Assembly (NCBI GenBank): GCA_010909165.1
Contig: VJWM01000196.1
Location: forward strand, 1 to 64,000
Source: Anthoceros angustus
Taxonomy: Eukaryota > Streptophyta > Anthocerotopsida > Anthocerotales > Anthocerotaceae
Length of the DNA: 64,000 nt
Direction of reading: 5' to 3'
Position numbers and translations under genes: made by a program. Position 1 is the stretch's first letter. The number at the start of each line of letters is the position of its first letter. This document shows positions 31,501 through 43,640 of the stretch, piece after piece. The notes beneath the pieces are model-generated. The model was given only the letters and a program-made list of their open reading frames with translations. It did not search any database and had not been told where the DNA came from.

Positions 31501-31797
31501 ACCTGCTGGCCACGATGGCCCGAGGTGTGAGAGCTGGAGATTTCAAGAAGAAGGGGTGGAATTAGGACCCCTAGGAATTGCCGGTGCTTGTGAAGCACTC
31601 AGGTGGATTTGAAGGGGCTAGAGACTAGCAGCCTTGTGGGCATGCCAAGAGGAAGTGAAAAGCCCAAGACATGGCCGGAGGAAGGCAGGACCAAATGGCA
31701 ATTGGAGGCCATGGAGTCCGATGAAAAGGCAGCCAAGCCGGAAAAGGTCAGAGAAGCTCCAACGCGACCTCATGGATGAGGCGGAGAAGGTCCTGAG

Positions 31798-34700
31798 GGT
31801 CGTGCGAGTAGGCAAAGATGGAGTGCTTGAGCTCGAGAAGGATCGATGGCCGAAGATGGAAGGATCACCTCAAGAACTGCACCATGCCACTTGCAATTTG
31901 GACCCTCAACTGACCTACAATGTGGCGTCCACCCAAAGACTTGGAGTGTCGGGGTTTGTGGGACGTACGATGATGATGATGTAATGCTTCTTTGTGATCG
32001 GTGCAATAGGGATACCACATGTTTTGTGTTCAACCACCTCTTGACGACATTCAGGAAGATTGGTTTGTGCACAATGCACTACATGAGGTGCGTGTATAGT
32101 CCTACTAATGATAATGTTATTCGGACTTGGAGTCTCACATTATCGGGGGATGGTTGCACCTATATACCTGCGTATTAGATTTGCTTGGTTGTTGGTCGAG
32201 GAAGTGCTTAAATTGAATTCAAGTGCCACCTTACTGGCTACACCGCCTTACCTCCCCACCCGCCTCCCACCGTACTCACTTACACACAATACCAATTGAG
32301 GGTCACGGTGGGGCATGCACGGGCTACGAACCTCCGCGATCGTTCACCGGGTCCCTTTGTTCGGGCTCCACCGCCCCACGGAGTTCGGCTAGTGCGCCCG
32401 CTGTCCGTGGGCGCCGAACCTCGTCAGGAGCAGGGTCCGAGGTCCTTCGCACGCATACATACACGCCACCACGCCAAGGGTCCATCATCGACCTAGACTG
32501 GCTCCGAGTAGCCCCGCCTCGGTGACTCGGGACTTGCGACAACAAGGGACACACAGGGTCTACAAAGACAACGCGATCAACCCCAAAAAAAAGATCCCTT
32601 TATCGGGTGTGGCCTTTATACTAAACGCCTTTAGGAGCGCTTTATTACACTCCTATTCCGAAAGGCATTGTCCAAAGCTCACTGCTAAGGTCTGCCCTGT
32701 CCCCGGCGCCCTTCTCACGCCTTCCTCTCCTCCGGGCTGCAGCCCGATGTTTGAATACTCCTCTCGCCCTGTAAAGTCCAAGTAACATGAAATGCTCCGC
32801 CCCTCTTGTACACGAACTGTAATGAACTAAGCACCACAAAAAAATTGTTGATCCAACTCCACAGGAGGATGCTTTGTGGGCGTAAAAGTTTGGGCAACTA
32901 GCCCAAACCGCCAAAACGAATAAGTTTGATTTTTTTGGCTAGAACGATGCCGTGAAAACTTCCAAAATCTTTAAAGTCGGAGGTGAAACATCGTTAGGGA
33001 AGTGAAAAGATATCCCGTGAAAAGAACGGGTCAAAACGACTGACCCCAGCAGGCGTGGGAGCGCCCGAAGATTGGTAGGCCGCATACCATCAGGTCGCCA
33101 CACCACGCCCCGTAGGTCGAGAAAGGCGCATCACCGCAAGAGTCGGCGGGCCACCGCTGGTAGACCAAGGATCTCGCCGTGAAGAGCAGCTAATATGAAG
33201 GATATCCACTATATATGCTCATCCATAGGGAAATAAATGTATAGGTTAATTAGGGAGCTGGCTAGAATAAAAAGATAGGCGCTTAGATAGGGATTAGGAT
33301 GTTGAAATGATGAACCAAATCTAGGGTCAGGCAGCTGGCCTGTGTGGCGGTCATCCAGAGAGGCAAAGTCGTTTGGGCAACACCAACTTTCTCCGAAGTG
33401 TGGCTTCCTTAGCGTGGACCGATCAAGCTAAGGAGCGTAAGAGCAGGTGTGAAGAAGCGAGGGAGGTTACCATCGCCTTCACCGCCTGACTTGTGAACAA
33501 GGGAGACGGAGCCGCTACCTGAACAGAGAAGGAAACCTTAGCTAAGCGCAAGGAAGAAGCAAAGGCTAGCACTAAGCGCTCTACAGAAGCTTTTAGGACA
33601 CCGTGAAGTGGAGAAGAGCGCATTACAGCCGCGCGAGCAAAGGAGGCGCCAAGTCGAGCGTATCGACCGCGATCAGGAAGGAAGAACCGGCGGGAGGTTG
33701 ATGACAATCAAAACTCGAGCCGTGGCTAACGGTGTTACAGAAAGTTGTTCCCACAATTGGGCGAGGGAGACGCAGCGCGGCAAAGAAAGTAGTGTCGGTT
33801 GGCGGGAAGGAAGGCGCAAGTCACTTTCAGACGAAACGCCTCGCTTGAAGAAAAAAGGAGAAAGAAGTGAGGAGGCAAGCTAAATTTAACCTTGAATTTG
33901 TGTGATAGAGTTGCCTGGGTAGCTGAGCTGAGGCACTAAAGGAGCAAGGAAATCGCATTGGGAAGCAGCCTCCTCGGGACAAAGACTTGGGAAGTAATTC
34001 ACTCCCTAGCGCATTTGGGAAGAAGAACGCCGCCATGCCTCGAGCTGGAAGGGGCAAGGGAAGGCAGCAGAGCTCCTCCTCGAGGAGAAAAGGGAAAGAA
34101 GGCGGCAGCGGAGGCTCTACCGGGGAGGTGAACTTGTGATGCCCCAATTCTAACTGCTTTGGGCTCTTAACCGGTTGGATTGGGGTTTTCAATGGGGCGA
34201 GGAGGAAAACATCCAATTGGGATGGGTGTATGCCGCCCAATGGGCCTACACGCAATTAATTTGTTAGAACTGATTGAGGAGTGTTACATCAACCTCCATC
34301 AACCTGAAGCAGCCTTGCTACGGCGCACCGGAGAGGAATGGTTTAATCACCCGTTTTGCTGTGACCAAGGCCCCGGATGTATTTCGATGTGGTATGGAAG
34401 TACGAGGAGGAGAGCTCGAATTGCTCTCTCGAAAGGTCGAATGGAGGAAGAGACGGCCTTCCGGTTATTCCGCAAGAATTCCTCGATACATGATGGATGG
34501 GAGGTGAAGGCCCACGCCAAGAATGGCTGGAAAAATGAGAGCATCAAGGAGCTAAGTGGAGGCTCTTCGCAAAGATGATTGCTGGGGTTGGTGAATTACT
34601 AACGAACTTTATTTTAATCTTTATTTCAGCACTGCCTCCAATTTTTGTGGAAGCTTTCCATGGAGCCAAGCCGATTGAGGAACCATTATGTATGAAGCAT

Positions 34701-35755
34701 ACATGTTACATCCACCACCGAGTAGCTCCTCAAAAGCCAATTCCGTGGATGAGGAAGGGCCTGCACATGCTAGACCTCAAAGACCTATTTGGCATTTATG
34801 GGAAACAGAGGGACTGTGTTGGCGTGGGAGGTGGATGCGGCATCCCTTTGAAGTCATCCACCTCCAAGTCCGGAGTCCGGAAAGGCTCGTCTTGCCTCAT
34901 ATCATGGAAAACAGCTGGGGTCGAATTTCCACCCAAAGACGCCAAGACCGGGAAAGCAGAGGAAGAGGAGGCAAGCAAGATCGATCACGGGAGTGGGAGA
35001 CCTTTCCTGGGCATTAAGAACCAAGAGAAGAAGGAGAGCAAGATCTCCGCCAAGGAGGCCAAGTGGTAGTTTATGAGAGAAGAACTATGCTCCTGTGGTG
35101 GGGAGTCCTCATCATCGCATGGGTGCCTAGGGAAGAGGGCACTCGGCTGTGCCCTACCCCTTGTGAGGGGAGGCAACACACCCACAGAAGTGACTCACCG
35201 TGGTAGGAGGTCACCCCTCACCACTGTGAGGTGGTGCGATCATTCTGATGGTAGGTAGGTTACTATCACAGTGAGGGGAGGCGGCCCACCTGCGATGGTA
35301 GGCGGTCACACCTCACTGTAGTGCACCAAGTGTGGGAAGGGGAAGAGCAGCAACACAGATGGGCTGCATGGCGCCAAGGCCACCACTTCCCGTGATTAAG
35401 GGAAGAGTGATGGAACGACGGTGAGGGGAACTACACAACACGTATGTCCTGAAGGCTTGAGAGGCTGGAAATTTCCAGCAAGAAGGTAAAGGGCGACCTG
35501 GGACCCTTAGGAGACTTGGCTGAGTGCTTGCTTTGAGGCACCAGCCCGGTGGATTTGAAGGGGCTAGAACTAGCAACCTCCGTGGGCTGCCAAGAGGGAG
35601 ATGAAAGCCCAGACATGGTTTGAGAAAGGCAAGTGACTAAATGGCAATTGGAGGCCATGGAGTTCAGAACAAGGAGAAGGTACCAAACCGAAAGGGTACG
35701 TAGAGAGCTCCAACGCGACCTCATGGATGAGCGCGCTGGGCAAAGTCCTCGGAAG
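31798..35755 (+). repeat. Tandem duplication unit B (~3.96 kb)
   Basis: Aligns along its length with unit A and starts at the same integrase point. It ends near 35,745 after CCAACGCGACCTCATGGATG, as unit A does at about 31,777. It is about 300 bp shorter, from many small deletions and loss of the doubled LTR block. The X-type TATA equivalent is TTTATA (32,615-32,620, read on the minus strand). Confidence 0.8.
31946..32083 (+). pseudogene. Second, decayed PHD finger copy
   Basis: Duplicate of the 27,674 PHD finger. VMLLCDRCNR is intact. A one-base loss then shifts the frame so that GYHMFC reads DTTCFVF, and the last Cys pair is out of frame. The first Cys pair (CRG-VC) also carries an extra G. 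It cannot fold as a PHD finger as read. Confidence 0.8.
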
Positions 35756-36460
35756 GGAAGGTGTCGCAACAAGAGAGAGCTATTCTATGCATAACCCAAA
35801 TCTGGAAGTTCATGGTAGATGTATATGGAGGAGCACTGGCCCAATTAGAGCAAGAGCAGAAGGGACTGAAACCCGGCTCTTTGTGGGGAGGAAGATAGCA
35901 ACCAAAGAATTGGATCAAAGAAGAATGTGTGTGTGGATGGCTACACTGCCATCAAGATCCTATTAAGAGGGAACGCGGATCAGGGTTCCCAGCTTGGAAG
36001 AGAAGGAGTCAAGGCTCATGATCAACCAGTGAAAGCAGTGCAAGGTGAATTAGAGCGCCAAGGAAGTGGAGTGGCAAGTGGAGAAGGAGAGAACTCGCTA
36101 CAACCGCCGACTGTGAGAGACAAAGTGGAGGTCCTTAAGAAGAGGAGTACCATGCGTTGGGTACATAGGATGCTGGTAAGGCGAAGCCGAAGGTTTTGGG
36201 TAGCTGTCATGCCCTTCATGCAAAATTGGCACAACCAGTCAAGGAAGCAAGGAGGAGAATGTAACCCTCCAAGTCAGGTGGGAGGAATTGGACCATCATG
36301 TAGAGATGCCTACAAGGGTAGGTGTGGAGGATGGGATCAACAGCCTGGAGATTGATGATCTCCAAATGCAATATCATAGGCTTTGGTATGCCCATCTTCC
36401 TGTAACGAGGGATTTCTCAAGGCCACAACCTAGGATCTTACGCCCGCCAAGAGGAGGGTG
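35756..36460 (+). other. Unassigned, possibly gag-like coding remnant
   Basis: The plus strand shows protein-like stretches: VYGGALAQLEQEQKGLKP (frame-joined), ATKELDQRR, KAVQGELERQGSGVASGE and GINSLEIDDLQMQYHRLW. The Glu/Gln/Leu content suggests coiled coil. No family is recognised. It lies between unit B and X copy 1. Confidence 0.3.
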
Positions 36461-39400
36461 TGGACTGGTATGGACTTCCCTTGGGGGTAGGAATTGGTGG
36501 GGTTTGTTTTTTGGTAGGTTGGAATAGTAAAATAAGGCGGAGCAATGAGGAATAAGCCACGGATGGCGCTCGGGGTGGACTCGGGAGTATCGGACTCGGG
36601 AGTGGAGTAGCAACGGACCCGGTACCACTATGGCGAGACTCCGGGACCACGCCCGGTGTGCAGGATAAGTCAGGACCCCTCGGGTCAAAAGCAGGGATAG
36701 TCACTTGAAGTAACTTAGAAGTTGAGTCGTGAGGGCGAGACTAAGCGGCGCCACGTGGGCGCCACAGGTGGAGGCATCGGCCGAGTCGGGGTAGCCTTGC
36801 AGTTATAAGCGGTATTCACGCCCAGCGCAGCGGCGTGGCAGATGTAGCGGCGTAAGGCGAGTAAGCGGGCGTAAGGTCGAGTAAGCCATGCGAGACCTCG
36901 GCGATTCAGACGAGGCGCCTTCCTTGCCAGTTACTGCTAGCCAGCGGCCCGAGGAGGTCATTTCTGTGACCTCGAGACAATTCTACATGATCTCTTGCGC
37001 TCCGCAGCAGCTCTCTGGCGCTATCTCTTTGCGCTCGAGGCATCTTGGCAGGCTCGTCGAGGTTGGAGGCGTGAGCGGCGAGGCGCGCCGTGCAGCGGAC
37101 TCCGGCCGGCGGCTCGACGAAGGAAGAAGGCGATGGCACCCAAAAAGTGCGGAGGGAGCCATGGAACACAGTAGGCGCAACATTGTGACCGCTATCGGAC
37201 TTTGGGCCTGGTTTGGAGGCGGGAGGATTAGTCGAGTGGCATAGGCGTGTTCGGTATGCGGGCGTTTGATGTCACTCTGGTCCGGGTTCGCCGGAAGATG
37301 TTGGCGGCCAACAAGGAGGTTCGGTCCAAGAACCTCCGGGAGGATCTGAGCGATGGACCTTGGAGGTCTGAGGCGACCTACAACCGCCCAAAGGAGGAAG
37401 ATGGGGCGTGGTCCCAGGCCCCTCGGCGAGAAGGGAAGATGGGGCAGCGGCGGCGATCTTTGAGGCCGGGCATACGGCGGACAACCAGCGGTGGTTGTCT
37501 CGGACTGGCGGGCCCAGTAAGTGTAGCCGGATTATTGTCCATTGGACACCGCTCACCAGGTGGATCACCTTGGTGATAATTTCGGTGTTCTGCATGCGTT
37601 ACGGGGAAGAGGCGGGAGGGAAGGATTATCTTAGCGTTTGACAGGAGGCATGGTGAGGCGAAGCCCTCGCCATCTGGGCCCCATGCACGTCCATGTATGG
37701 GGACATTTAACTCTGAAGGAGAGATCATTTGGAGGCCTAGGAAGGCGGGCTGGGGGCGTGCGCCAAAGCGGACCGGGAGGAGGGGCGGAGAGGATTCAGG
37801 ACTCCGCACGTGGAGCGGACCCCCTCACCACCAGTATGGGAAGAAATCCCTTCCCTTCTCACTGCCTCCTCGGAGCAATCAGCCGGAGGAGGAGGAAGGA
37901 GGCGGGAGTTGGCGGTTCTGACTCCGTGTGACCCGGCAACGCAGTGAGCCCCGGACTCGGCGGGCAGCGCAAGGCAGGCGTCTGTGACACCTCACGGTGC
38001 TGTGCCCTTACCCCTTACGGGTAAAAGGTGAAGAGGAGGCGAGAAAGGACGCCCGCTCAAGGCGGAGGTCAGCGTGACCCCGCACCGGAGCAGTCCTGTC
38101 TCAAAGAAGGGGCAAAAGGGCTAGCTCCGGACCCCTCACCCCTCAGGAGCCCCGGGGCGAAGAGGCAAATAAAGCTGGCCAGAGGCCAAGGAGGAAGCTC
38201 AGCTCGGCCACACCGGGACCTGGTGTATTAGGTCCAGGAGAACCAGTCCGGACTTACTCCGGCTGGTATGGAGGTCCTTGGCGGACCGTGAAATGCCGCT
38301 CCCACGGACTTTGTGGGGGTCTCACGGTGGCGGCCGTGGAAGAAACAGGCGGGTCCACAGCTGGTCATGGGCGGTATGCTTTGGGTCTCTGGGGGCCGAG
38401 GAGGACCCGGAAGTAGAAGCCACCGGGCGTATGGTGCTCCTCGGGAGGCGGTTGGAAGTGGCCGGAGGCAGGAGAAGGCCGAAGCTCTCGGCCGCATCGA
38501 GAAGGAAGCGGGGAGGCCGAGAGGAAGTCGGGTCCATTCGGCAGGACGGACTAAATTCCTTGGTGGGTGGCGGTGAAACGAGCCTGAGAGGCCCAAACAC
38601 AGGCGGAAGACCTGCGGGCGGAGAGGGCGGGGGCGAAGGAGGCCGGGCGGAGAAGGCTCGTGACTGGCGGAGGCGGCGTGGACCGGGCGCCAAAGTGGGC
38701 GGCCGGTGGCAGCGGAGGCCGGAAGCAGCTGCTAACGATCGTGATCACTATCAGCGTGATCGGGGCCGGTGGAGGAGGCAGCGGGATAGGCGGCTAACCC
38801 GAAGAGGAGGCGGGCGGGCAGGCAGTCTGCGGGCCATGCCGAGGAGGAAGCCTGCGGCAAGGAGATGGAGGATCTCCGGTCTCGATTGCGTGGTGGAGTG
38901 GGCCTTGGCAGGAGATGGAAGACGCAAGGAGACCACAGGCTGCGGCTCAAGTTACCGATTAGAGAATGGTGTCTGCGGGCGTGATCGCGGATCACGAGCG
39001 AAATAAGCGGCTCGGCTCTGTTGGCAGACGGAGGAAAGGCGATGGAGCAGGGAGGCGGGGCGTCAAATGGAGAAGGACACAGGCGAGGCACTAATCGAGG
39101 CGGAGTTGCCCGGGTCGGAGAGGGAGATGGCGAGTTAGGCAGGAGAATGAAGCGGAGCGGGGTGCTAAGGGCCGAGAAAAGAAGGCTGCGCCGTCCAGTT
39201 AAGAAAGGCGGAAGAGGCTATGGTGGTAAGCGGAGGCGGGCGAAGGAGCAGCAGGGAGGAGGTGGCGTGTGATCAGCCAGCTCGGTGGCTGGGAGGTGGT
39301 CAACAAGACCGCCCGGCCCGGAACACCTATGGCGAAGGAGTGTCGGGGCTGCGTGGAAGAAGCAATTAATGAGTTGATTAGGACTTGCTCCTTAAGACAT

Positions 39401-40680
39401 TGGCGTGCACCTCCTGAATAGACCCTGGAAACTCGAGAAGGGATGAAGGGCATGGGGACAGGGACTCTAGTGGCCCCAGAGCGGCATTGGCGGGGAGGAA
39501 AGGCATCGAGGAGAGGCGGGGCGGCCAATAGCGAACCTCGAGGTAAGTCATTGCAACTTTGCTCGGGAAGATAGGCGGCAGCCTTGAAGGGGAGGCGGAA
39601 GGAGGCCAAAGCCACCCAAGGACAAGGAGTCGGTGGGAAGGATGAGGACCTAGCAGAGGTCCGCGGATTAAAGTCCGAGCTTGGGGACCCGGACCGGTAA
39701 AGTTCGGACACAGGTCCAGACCCGAAGATGAGGCCGGACCAGTGAGGCCGGACTCGGCGGACTCCAAGTTAGACTCGGGTCGAGGCCAGGACCTGGTCGG
39801 GACTCGAGGAGTCCCCTCGCAAACTTTCTGGCTGGAGCGGGAGCGCGTCAGTGGCCTCGGAGGGACCCACTTGGGGGGGGAGCAGCGTTGTAGTGCAGTG
39901 CGTCGAGGCCTTGACTTTAGCCAACCGGCGGGTTAGGAAGGAAGGGTCGCCTGGCGGATCATCCGATTAGGTGCGCCTGTCGAGGCCGGAGATTGGACCA
40001 CCAATCCCAGTGGGGGCAGGGCCTTCGGCATTTACGCCGTGAAGAAGAGGAGGAATAGGATATGGTAGGCTGGTGAAAGGGCGGTAGCCACCGGCTATAA
40101 TAAAGGTGTCGCGCCCGACCTTGGCGTAGTATAAGAAGTGAGCAGCTCTAAGTAAAGTATCTTTCTCTTGGTGTTGATACGCGTTTCTTGCGGACCCTGT
40201 CGCTACTTGCTAACGTGAGTCACGAGTCGCGGCGAGCAGCGGCCGGAGGCCCAGATCAAGGTTACCGGTGACGGACCCTAACGTGTGGTGGTGTGCGGGG
40301 AAGGTGGCGGGGACCCGTGTTCGTCCAGGCAGTGGCCCGTCGAGCGGGCCGGGCGTGTGAGCGGAGGAACTCGGGAGGCGTGTAGAACCGGACGGAGAGA
40401 GGCACGAGCAGCGGAGGAGGTCCGTGTAGCCCGCGTTTTTCCCTAAGGTTGATAGTGTAGTGAGTGGAAAACGGACTAGAGGTGCAGTAGCGAGCGTGAG
40501 CAACGGGGCGGTCCCTAAGCGTTTGGCACACCGGGCTGTGCGGTGAAACGTTGCGAGGCAGTTAGATGCGGGCGAATAGATGGTCGTTGAGTGCGAGCGG
40601 ACGAAGTGAAGTAAGAATAAATGCGAAGCACGACAAGCAGACCTATCATTCCCTTTGAGACGGACTTCTTCCTACAACGA
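36460..40680 (+). mobile_element. Family X LTR-type element, copy 1
   Basis: About 4.2 kb, plus orientation. The start (GGGGTTTGTTTTTTGGTAGG, GTAAAATAAGGCGG near 36,530) matches the reverse complement of the right ends of copies 2 and 3. Coding-like frames: LVRVRRKMLAANKEVRSKNL near 37,280, EEDPEVEATGRMVLLGRR near 38,400 and KEMEDLRSRLR near 38,855, all matched in copies 2 and 3. The 3' end holds the LTR block at 40,096-40,290. No RT, integrase or protease is visible, so it is non-autonomous or heavily deleted. Its gag-like N-terminus recalls plant gag/putative plant transposon proteins (NKEVR segment), weakly. Confidence 0.6.
40096..40290 (+). promoter_or_regulatory. X-type LTR block with TATA boxes, copy 1
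   Basis: TATAATAAAGG at 40,096 and TATAAG at 40,130-40,135, then AAGTAAAGTATCTTTCTCTT, TTGATACGCG, GAGTCACGAGTCGCG, GATCAAGGTTACCGGTGACG and GGACCCTAACGTGTGGTGG. This is the reference form of the block found, on the minus strand, in units A/B and copies 2 and 3. Confidence 0.6.
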
Positions 40681-43640
40681 CGACCTTGTGCTGGCGCCTA
40701 CCGCCGCGTGAAAAGTCGGCCACAGAGGACATTGGGTCCTCACGATGATGATGTGGAAGGGTACCAGCAGTGCACCGAGGCCCTACTGATTCGATAAGGG
40801 CCATAAGTGACATGGACTAGAATGCGGGGAATGGGAGGCGAAAGCGCGCCAAGAATGGGAGATGGCGGAGAGGAAGGAGGGAGGGCAGGTCCCACCTCCC
40901 AGGGGGGTCACCACCACAGGTGACGACTTACCCACCATGCAGTAGTGCAGGACTACGTGGTGGGAATAAACCCCTCATGGGTGATGCCGCCGGACCACCT
41001 AGTAGAACCTGCCAGTGCGGACTGTTGGGAGTCGGGCGAGGCTGGCGAATGAGGGGGTGAGTCCCAGCATACCCCAAGAGGAGGTGGGGGTGAGACAACT
41101 CCCAGGAGGAGGAGCGAGTCCGATCCACCCACAAAGAAGAAGGAGGGGCGAGAAGTTCCCTTCCTCCACGAGCAAGAGAAGGGCCTGAGCCAGGAGAGGA
41201 GACCAATGCGAAGAGGGCCCAGAGGAATTAGCGAGGTGACAAATGATCAACAAATGGAGGGGGGGAGAGGAACCTTTTAAGATATGCTCCATGATAGGTA
41301 TGGACATAACAAACAACAGGAAAGGAGCAAAAAGGATCTCGACCCCAGGGGCCATCACCAAGGAGGAAGAAGAAGGAAGAAGGGAGACTACCAGTGGTAG
41401 ATCCGGCCTACCATTAGTCCGCAGTTCACCGTGGTAGGTGATGAAGCGGGCGCCACCGGTGGGAGGCTGGAAAGGAAAAGATTTGGCGCTGGAGGCGCAT
41501 TAACGGGGACCAGGAGGAAGGTCGGGCGCCGCCCAGCGGACTTGAAGGGGCAAGATTATGCCCCACACATTAGGAAGATGACAAAGGCTGGGGAGGGGCA
41601 AGGCAGGGAGGGCTAATCCACTGGCGATCTATCCAAGGCCAAAGTAGGTGAAGATCGGATATGGTCAAAGACCATAAATGAACTAGGAGAGAATAGGAAG
41701 GATAGGAGAGATAGGCTGACATCCTTTAAGGATGATCTTGGGTGAAATTACTAGAATAGAATTTACCCAGAACCAGACAGTAGACTTAGGTGCCAGGCAT
41801 TAAATGCTGGCGGTAGGAAACAATAGAAAATTGGAAAAGGTGACCTGCAGTAGGGTCACTCAGGGGAGGTTGTATGTGGAAGGCCTCCTATAAAAGGAGG
41901 AGGATTTCACAAAGTAAAGTATCTCTTGCGCTTCCACCCTCATCGAGTCCTTTGCCATTACGGAATTTCGTGGCTTCAATCGTGAGCCAACGCAGTGGTA
42001 GAGAGGAAATCTGTGGTCGAGTGCTTGGTGGAGGACTTGCTCCTTGCAAGTGCCAAACGAGTTGCTCCCCTTGAATGGTTGTTGTGAAATTGCTTTGCTT
42101 TGGGTGTGGGGCTAGAACACTGGGAGACCGAGGCCACAGGAAAGACTCTGGTGGCGCTCGGCAGATGGTGTCAAACTCACAAAGAACTGCCCAAGGAAGA
42201 ACTTGTCGGTGGGCCCAGGCCAGTGTAAGGGCTAGCTCTAAAGGCGGTCGAAACGATAAGAAGTTAGAAATAGGAGGAAGAGGATGAGGAGATGAGAAGA
42301 TGAGTAGAGGATTAGAGGTGTAGGTGTTGGTGGAAGGCCACAGTGACCTAAGGGACGAAATCCCAACTGCAAGTAAAAGAGCTCCACGATGGAGAAGAGT
42401 GGCCTTAAGTAGGGACAGTCATGGTGTGGATCGGGGGTCCCGTGGTAGGCTCCTTGTCGCCGGACACACTGGCCCTTGTGTCGTTGTAGGTCGGACGCGA
42501 TTTTCCGGAGGCAAGTGGTGCATTTAACAGAGGGAGAGTAGAGGGCACCTTGCTAGATATAGAAGGTCGAGAAATTGTGCCTCTCAGTAGCGATCTTGTC
42601 ACGGACCTCGAATTTTCACACAAGTCTCACGGGACAAACCCATTTGCGAAGCGGTGGGATAAGTGTGGCGCTTATAGTGGGGAGGACCTCGAGTGACCCG
42701 GTTTTCCTACCACAATGCTCAATGTCCCCACCGCCGACAAACGAGCCTCATCTGCATGTTCCATCACTGTGGGCGGTCCCATGTGCACATGTGACGCTGT
42801 CCCATTCCTGCCCCCAGCCCTCACCACTAGCTTCCAACTCCACTTCTCCCGATTGCGTGTAACATCCATCGCTATCATTCCCTCAACTTCATGCGACTCA
42901 TAGGGTGCCATCCAGCACTTTCCTCCACTTTCGAGCGTTTAAAAGGCGATTACGATTGCCGAGTATATACACACAAAGGCTGTCATTCTCTCCGTATGTA
43001 GGCAACCTCCCACGTAAGCTCCACTCCACTTGACTCTTCATGTTGTAGCATGGTCACTCACGGGCGCATATGCCTATCTCGATGGTCGCACGCCGCAGAC
43101 CAGTTGCAATCCACCGGGTCTTCGCGACTGCATCCACACCGCACCACAATCTGCACCATGCCGTGCGCTTCTTTGGCGCTGGCTCCAAGACCTCAGGCCC
43201 CATGCGGTGTTTATGCAGGCATGATGCGGCTCGCCCATCGAGGCACCTTGAGCTCCCACCTCCAACTCCAAACTCAGGTACGTGGGCCACAATGTCTGTC
43301 TTCCATAGCAAATAACAAAATGAATCTTTGTGCATTATGACGATCCAACTCAAACCCTCCAATACCATGAGTACCCATTTCCTGACCAAAGATCGTGCCA
43401 TACATGTTTCTCGGGCCTCCCTACTACGTGTGCTCAGACGCTTCCTCACACGCGCGAGCCAGTCGCTGGAGGGATTTGCCGGTCTCTCCCACTCCCACAC
43501 CGACTTGACTCGGTCCGAGTTTCCGAAGCCTGGGCGAGCCACCGGCTACGGCCCATCGGCTTCCTCAGCGCCACCACCCGGGTCGCGCAGATCCTGGGCC
43601 AACGATCCTCTTCCGCATGGAGCGCCTTTTCCGCCCATGA
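40681..43640. other. Repeat-derived spacer, no gene recognised
   Basis: GC-rich with open frames on both strands but no domain. CTATAAAAGG at about 41,888-41,897 is a TATA-like site followed by AAGTAAAGTATCTCTTGCGC, similar to the X-type block, so 41,640-42,000 may be an LTR of a related plus-strand element. 42,680-43,560 has overlapping frames on both strands and nothing assignable. Confidence 0.4.

Larger units (their letters stand above)
27531..31797 (+). repeat. Tandem duplication unit A (~4.27 kb)
   Basis: Begins in the integrase GPY segment (GGGTCGTGCGAGTAGGCAAA), runs through the PHD finger, and continues into non-coding and family-X-like sequence up to TCATGGATGAGGCGGAG near 31,780. 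Unit B starts at 31,798. After the PHD finger, the stretch 28,100-28,900 read on the minus strand has the X-type LTR block, present twice within this unit (about 28,310-28,530 and 28,705-28,890). Open frames at 30.0-31.6 kb on both strands have no recognisable domain. Confidence 0.8.

Noticed and set aside
30057-31600. Several 100-195 codon frames on both strands within duplication unit A
   Set aside because: Not maintained in unit B, where indels break them, and none contains a known domain.
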